NCBI GenBank assembly: GCA_902785825.1
Contig: CACZZZ010000018.1
Location: 1-55,722 of the forward strand
DNA: 55,722 nucleotides
Direction of reading: 5' to 3'
From: an uncultured Bacteroidia bacterium
Lineage (GTDB): Bacteria; Bacteroidota; Bacteroidia; Bacteroidales; UBA932
Position numbers and translations under genes: made by a program. Below the pieces are notes generated by a model. That model had not been told where the DNA came from. It saw only the letters and a list, made by a program, of their open reading frames with translations, and ran no database searches. How positions within the stretch are numbered: position 1 is the first letter of the stretch; every line of letters starts with the position of its first letter. Positions 52,826 through 55,722 of the stretch are shown here, in pieces.

Positions 52826-53491
52826 ATGGAAAAGCTAATCAATGAGATTGTCTCGTGGTTAAACACGTCAAGTAAGACCGACAAGAGGTTGTCTACAGCA
52901 TATACTGGAATTGTTCTCTCAATTCTTTTCTTTACAGCTTTCTACGTCTGTATCCGGGGGCTGCTCAAAATGTCAGAGCACCTTTCTCCACAAGGCCAAG
53001 AAGTCGTGTCAGTCTTGTGTCTGCTTATGCTATTTGCCGCCATATTCGCCGCATTCTTCTACTTGGTCAAATACATGGCGTTATTGCTAATCACAATATC
53101 CCAGTATGGTCTAACTCCCTCCTTTAAGAATCGAGAAGACTCCATCGAAGCCATCATGACTAGCGAGGTCGACGATAAGACAAGAATGCATAAAGAGATC
53201 GTTGCTTATCTTAAAGAATGCTCAACCCCGCGGCATTTCGCAGCATTATACATTTGGCTTAACGAGAATCAACTGTTAGATTCACCTGATCAGAAACAAT
53301 TCTTGACAGCTCTTCAGACAGACTTCCCGGGCACGGAGTCTTCCGATACCTCAAAGCAAGTACAGGTCCCGTCCCCTTCGTCGTTCAGTGAGTTTAAGAC
53401 CAAACTGGAGAAAGATGACAGAAAGGATTACAGGGAAAGTGGATTCAACAGATTGTTTGAAAAGAGATTTCGCCGTTTCATGAAGGACTAA
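52826..53491 (+). CDS. element-encoded membrane protein, unknown function
   Basis: 221 residues from the ATG at 52826, 2 nt after the integrase stop (a GTG at 52820 would overlap). Two membrane segments (~25-50 and ~65-95), then a ~125-residue soluble C-terminal region with basic tail (FNRLFEKRFRRFMKD). No family recognised. In this position such proteins may be accessory or superinfection-exclusion factors, but that is speculation. Confidence 0.65.
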   Translation: MEKLINEIVSWLNTSSKTDKRLSTAYTGIVLSILFFTAFYVCIRGLLKMSEHLSPQGQEVVSVLCLLMLFAAIFAAFFYLVKYMALLLITISQYGLTPSFKNREDSIEAIMTSEVDDKTRMHKEIVAYLKECSTPRHFAALYIWLNENQLLDSPDQKQFLTALQTDFPGTESSDTSKQVQVPSPSSFSEFKTKLEKDDRKDYRESGFNRLFEKRFRRFMKD

Positions 53492-53520
53492 AAGCGCTAT
53501 TTCTCGGTTTACTATAATAC

Positions 53521-53565
53521 GAATTATAACGAATTTAGGCGAATTATAACGAATTATAACGAACC
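53521..53565 (+). repeat. phased 10-bp tandem repeats (iteron- or operator-like)
   Basis: Units in exact 10-bp register: CGAATTATAA, CGAATTTAGG, CGAATTATAA, CGAATTATAA, then the partial CGAAC. A 10-bp period places each unit on the same face of the helix. The array ends 24 bp before the -33 box of the next gene, on the element carrying a DnaB helicase, so it could be an activator/repressor array or origin iterons. Confidence 0.75.
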
Positions 53566-53588
53566 TCAGTTTTGAGCCTAAAACGCTG

Positions 53589-53619
53589 TTGCACAATGCG
53601 TTACAAAGGCTTACCTTTG
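53589..53619 (+). promoter_or_regulatory. promoter of the DUF3853-like gene
   Basis: TTG (53589-53591), 20-nt spacer, TACCTTTG (53612-53619). Transcription should begin near 53626, so translation starts at the ATG at 53652, not at the TTG inside the -33 box. Confidence 0.75.
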
Positions 53620-53651
53620 CACCAGAGCGACTAATTCGCCCTGGTTTTTTT

Positions 53652-54002
53652 ATGGCAAACAACAACATCAACGAACTCATGAAATTACCGATCTGGCAGA
53701 TGACCGGAGAGGAGCAGTATCGGATCATCCAGTATGCGCTTGGGCACGGAGCCCCGCATGGAGAAGCGAACCCGACTATGATTCCGGTGGATATGCCTTT
53801 CGCCCCCAAGCGTACACGCATAGCGGGCGTCCACGCACTTGCCCTTTATTTGGAGTGCTGCGACAGTCTGGTTTACAAACTTCGGCGTGAAGGCGTCCTG
53901 GATGAGGCTATTATTTCGCGTATCGGCAAAAAAATCGTTTTCGACGGAGAGATCGCACGCCGATGTGCAAACGAGTACCAGGAACAACAAGATAACAGAT
54001 AA
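53652..54002 (+). CDS. DUF3853-like small DNA-binding-type protein
   Basis: 116 residues from the ATG at 53652. Sequence pattern INELMKLPIWQMTGEEQYRII...HALALYLECCDSLVYKLRREGVLDEAII resembles the DUF3853/excisionase-like helix-turn-helix proteins of Bacteroidota mobile elements, in which the hypothesised helix-turn-helix lies around residues 60-95. It directly follows the phased repeat array and its own promoter, so it might bind that array. Function not established. Confidence 0.7.
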   Translation: MANNNINELMKLPIWQMTGEEQYRIIQYALGHGAPHGEANPTMIPVDMPFAPKRTRIAGVHALALYLECCDSLVYKLRREGVLDEAIISRIGKKIVFDGEIARRCANEYQEQQDNR

Positions 54003-54013
54003 TTCCAAGTACG

Positions 54014-54589
54014 ATGGCAGGGAACATCATCATTATTGAGCCACACAACAACTTCCAGAAAGTTGCAAAGGACGTCATCCTCAACAAGGAGATAGATGTC
54101 CTTACACTCGGCGTGTATGTGAGAGTCCTTTGCCTTGGGAAGAAATGGAAACTGAATGTCAGAGGCCTCGCATCTACGTTAGGGATATCTGCGGATAGAA
54201 TCAGAGCAGCCTTCTCCGCCCTTGAGAAAACCGGTTATCTCAAAAGGACCCGAGCCCATGACAAGAATGGGAAATTCTGCGGCTGGGACTATGCAATCGG
54301 TTACGAACCGATTACCGACATAGCCAAAACACCGACGTCGGTAAATCCCGACGACGGGGGGAAACCGATGTCGGAGAAAAGAGGGGGTATAAATAGAGAT
54401 GTTATATCCCAAAAAGAAGATTTCGAGTCAAAAGAGAAGATAGAGAGGCCGATAACCAGCTGGAAGTTGAACGTCCTTTCGTGGGAGCAGTTTAACAAAG
54501 ACAGGGTCTTTGCTAAGCCTCAAAATGACAACGGACCGACACAGCATCAAATGAGCGAGGAGGAATTCAGGGAGTTCTTAATCCAGTAA
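54014..54589 (+). CDS. winged-helix replication-organiser-like protein
   Basis: 191 residues. The N-terminal ~95 residues look like a winged helix of the type found in phage replication-initiation proteins (LTLGVYVRVLCLGKKW, GLASTLGISADRIRAAFSALEKTGYLKR). The C-terminal half is charged and low in secondary structure. It lies between the DUF3853-like gene and the helicase gene, 11 nt and 5 nt respectively, and probably loads or recruits the helicase at the element's origin. Confidence 0.75.
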   Translation: MAGNIIIIEPHNNFQKVAKDVILNKEIDVLTLGVYVRVLCLGKKWKLNVRGLASTLGISADRIRAAFSALEKTGYLKRTRAHDKNGKFCGWDYAIGYEPITDIAKTPTSVNPDDGGKPMSEKRGGINRDVISQKEDFESKEKIERPITSWKLNVLSWEQFNKDRVFAKPQNDNGPTQHQMSEEEFREFLIQ

Positions 54590-54594
54590 CCATT

Positions 54595-55722
54595 ATGAAA
54601 AAGCCTCAATACGAAATTCTAGACATTCCTTTCCCGGAGACGGCGGCCTTGGAGCGACAAGTGATAGCCGATGTAATCCAGTCTCCGGACATGATGGGCG
54701 ACGTTCTTCCGCTCATCCACATAGACTTTTTCACGAATACTGAGCGACGTGGTATTTGGGAACTGTTGACTGACCACTACAACAAGGGTCTTTCCTTCGA
54801 CATGCAAACTATCACGGCGGAAATAGGAAAACCTTTTATTGACGAGATTCTCCCCCATCTTCCCGATGCCGGCGGATCCATCAGTGTGATTCAGCACACG
54901 AACCTTCTTCGGACTGGAGCGGCAAGGCGCCGCGCCTATTGTGCTTCCCTTGACTTTCTCCAGAACGCCGTGAATCCCAAAACCACAGAAGAAGACATCC
55001 TTTCAAGCATCGAAGGCAAGGAGGAAGCCCAAAGGATAGAATCCCTCAAAGAACAGGGCAAGACCATCCGCATCTCAACGGGTTTCAATTACCTGGACGG
55101 CTGCCTTAACAAGGGCTTCAAGCCCGGGCAGCTCATCGTTCTCGCCGCCCGCCCTTCTGTCGGTAAGACGGCCGTTATGCTCCAGATGGCAAAGACCGCT
55201 GCCCGTTCCGACAACCCCGTGATTCTCTTCTCCCTTGAAATGACCTGCCCCGAACTTTGTGAGCGACTCTTATTCTCCACGGGAAAGGTGTCACCTTACA
55301 AGATGGCCAACGGAGAAGTCGAATGGCAGGCATTTTTGGAAGCCGAGAATGAACTCCGTCCGTTACCTATCTTCATCAACGACTTCTCGAGATCGCTGGA
55401 CGAAATCGTGAGTCGCCTGACCCGAGCCGTAAAACAAGGGCGCTGCAAGATTGCCTTCATTGACTACCTCGGCCTGATCCAGGACACGCTGAACCCTGGC
55501 TATAACAAACTATACCAGATCATCGCCAAAATCACGGGGGACCTCAAGGCTGTTGCCAAGCGACTCGGGATCCCCATCGTGCTCTTGTGCCAGCTGAACC
55601 GTGATCAGGCACGCGAAAAAAGAGCGCCCGAACTCTTTGACCTGAGAGACTCAGGATCCATCGAACAGGACGCTGATGTGGTCATCATGCTGGAGCCGCG
55701 TCATGATGAAGGCCGCATCTTC
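54595..55722 (+). CDS. dnaB: DnaB-type replicative helicase, 3' end beyond window
   Basis: 376 residues visible, open to the window edge. N-terminal domain (~1-150), a helical linker, then the RecA-like motor with Walker A in ARPSVGKTAV (Lys ~191), ILFSLEM, Walker B IAFIDYLGLI, LLCQLNRD (sensor region) and DSGSIEQDADVVIML. DnaB unwinds the replication fork. This copy is on the mobile element next to a replication-organiser gene and is likely a phage- or element-specific paralogue of the host enzyme. The start ATG at 54595 follows the previous stop by 5 nt. Confidence 0.93.
   Translation, partial: MKKPQYEILDIPFPETAALERQVIADVIQSPDMMGDVLPLIHIDFFTNTERRGIWELLTDHYNKGLSFDMQTITAEIGKPFIDEILPHLPDAGGSISVIQHTNLLRTGAARRRAYCASLDFLQNAVNPKTTEEDILSSIEGKEEAQRIESLKEQGKTIRISTGFNYLDGCLNKGFKPGQLIVLAARPSVGKTAVMLQMAKTAARSDNPVILFSLEMTCPELCERLLFSTGKVSPYKMANGEVEWQAFLEAENELRPLPIFINDFSRSLDEIVSRLTRAVKQGRCKIAFIDYLGLIQDTLNPGYNKLYQIIAKITGDLKAVAKRLGIPIVLLCQLNRDQAREKRAPELFDLRDSGSIEQDADVVIMLEPRHDEGRIF

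Larger units (their letters stand above)
51330..55722 (+). mobile_element. left end of an integrated element (prophage or integrative element), truncated by the window
   Basis: Tyrosine integrase next to a tRNA-like remnant, followed by a membrane protein, a DUF3853-like protein, a winged-helix replication-type protein and a DnaB-type helicase, all on the plus strand. This order fits a temperate phage or integrative element replication module. No structural, packaging or conjugation gene is visible within the window, so the type cannot be settled. Confidence 0.65.

Noticed and set aside
53521..53565. CRISPR-like array
   Set aside because: Units are 10 bp without spacers and there are no cas genes.

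Overview
The window looks like a chromosomal segment of a Bacteroidota bacterium, most likely an uncultured gut-type member of the Bacteroidales. The evidence is a SusC/SusD pair, many lipoproteins, promoters of the TAnnTTTG (-7) type with a TTG about 19-20 nt upstream, almost no Shine-Dalgarno sequences, and moderate GC. The species cannot be named from sequence alone.

Region 1 (1-8176) is a SusC/SusD glycan-uptake locus on the minus strand (susC, susD, and a lipoprotein with a predicted beta-helix). Its expression appears to be controlled by DNA inversion. A perfect 43-bp inverted repeat lies inside the susC coding sequence (6659-6701) and again at 8134-8176. Between the copies sit the susC promoter, the susC start and signal peptide, and a tyrosine recombinase. 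In the orientation shown susC is intact (ON). Inversion would detach the promoter and signal peptide from the rest of susC. This is the most striking feature of the window.

Region 2 (8177-17203) is a five-gene minus-strand set likely to act on a phosphorylated, mannose-containing glycan: a GH92 alpha-mannosidase, a phosphodiesterase-like/alkaline phosphatase fusion, an (alpha/alpha)6 glycosidase, a ROK sugar kinase, and a nuclease-fold/glycerophosphodiesterase fusion. Region 3 (17299-23622) holds envelope biogenesis genes behind guaB: an OstA/LptA-like protein, a SurA-like chaperone and a SurA-related lipoprotein.

Region 4 (23623-43530) is mostly core and envelope functions: a gene-decay island, a radical SAM protein, an NlpC/P60 peptidase, a Big_2 repeat lipoprotein, PBP4, galE, asd, a TlpA-like lipoprotein, an ECF sigma factor with a membrane partner, a tricorn-type protease, a CotH-like lipoprotein, a nitroreductase, a peptide deformylase carrying a lipoprotein signal, radA, a phosphoesterase and rsmE.

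Region 5 (43542-51330) is a mosaic downstream of the threonylcarbamoyladenylate synthase gene. It has lipoproteins, a second ECF sigma factor with membrane partners and two TlpA-type lipoproteins. A duplicated synthase 3' end, a duplicated lipoprotein tail and a duplicated hairpin all point to past recombination. Region 6 (51330 to the end) is the start of an integrated mobile element: a degenerate tRNA 3'-arm, a tyrosine integrase, a membrane protein, a 10-bp phased tandem repeat, and a replication module ending in a DnaB-type helicase cut by the window edge.
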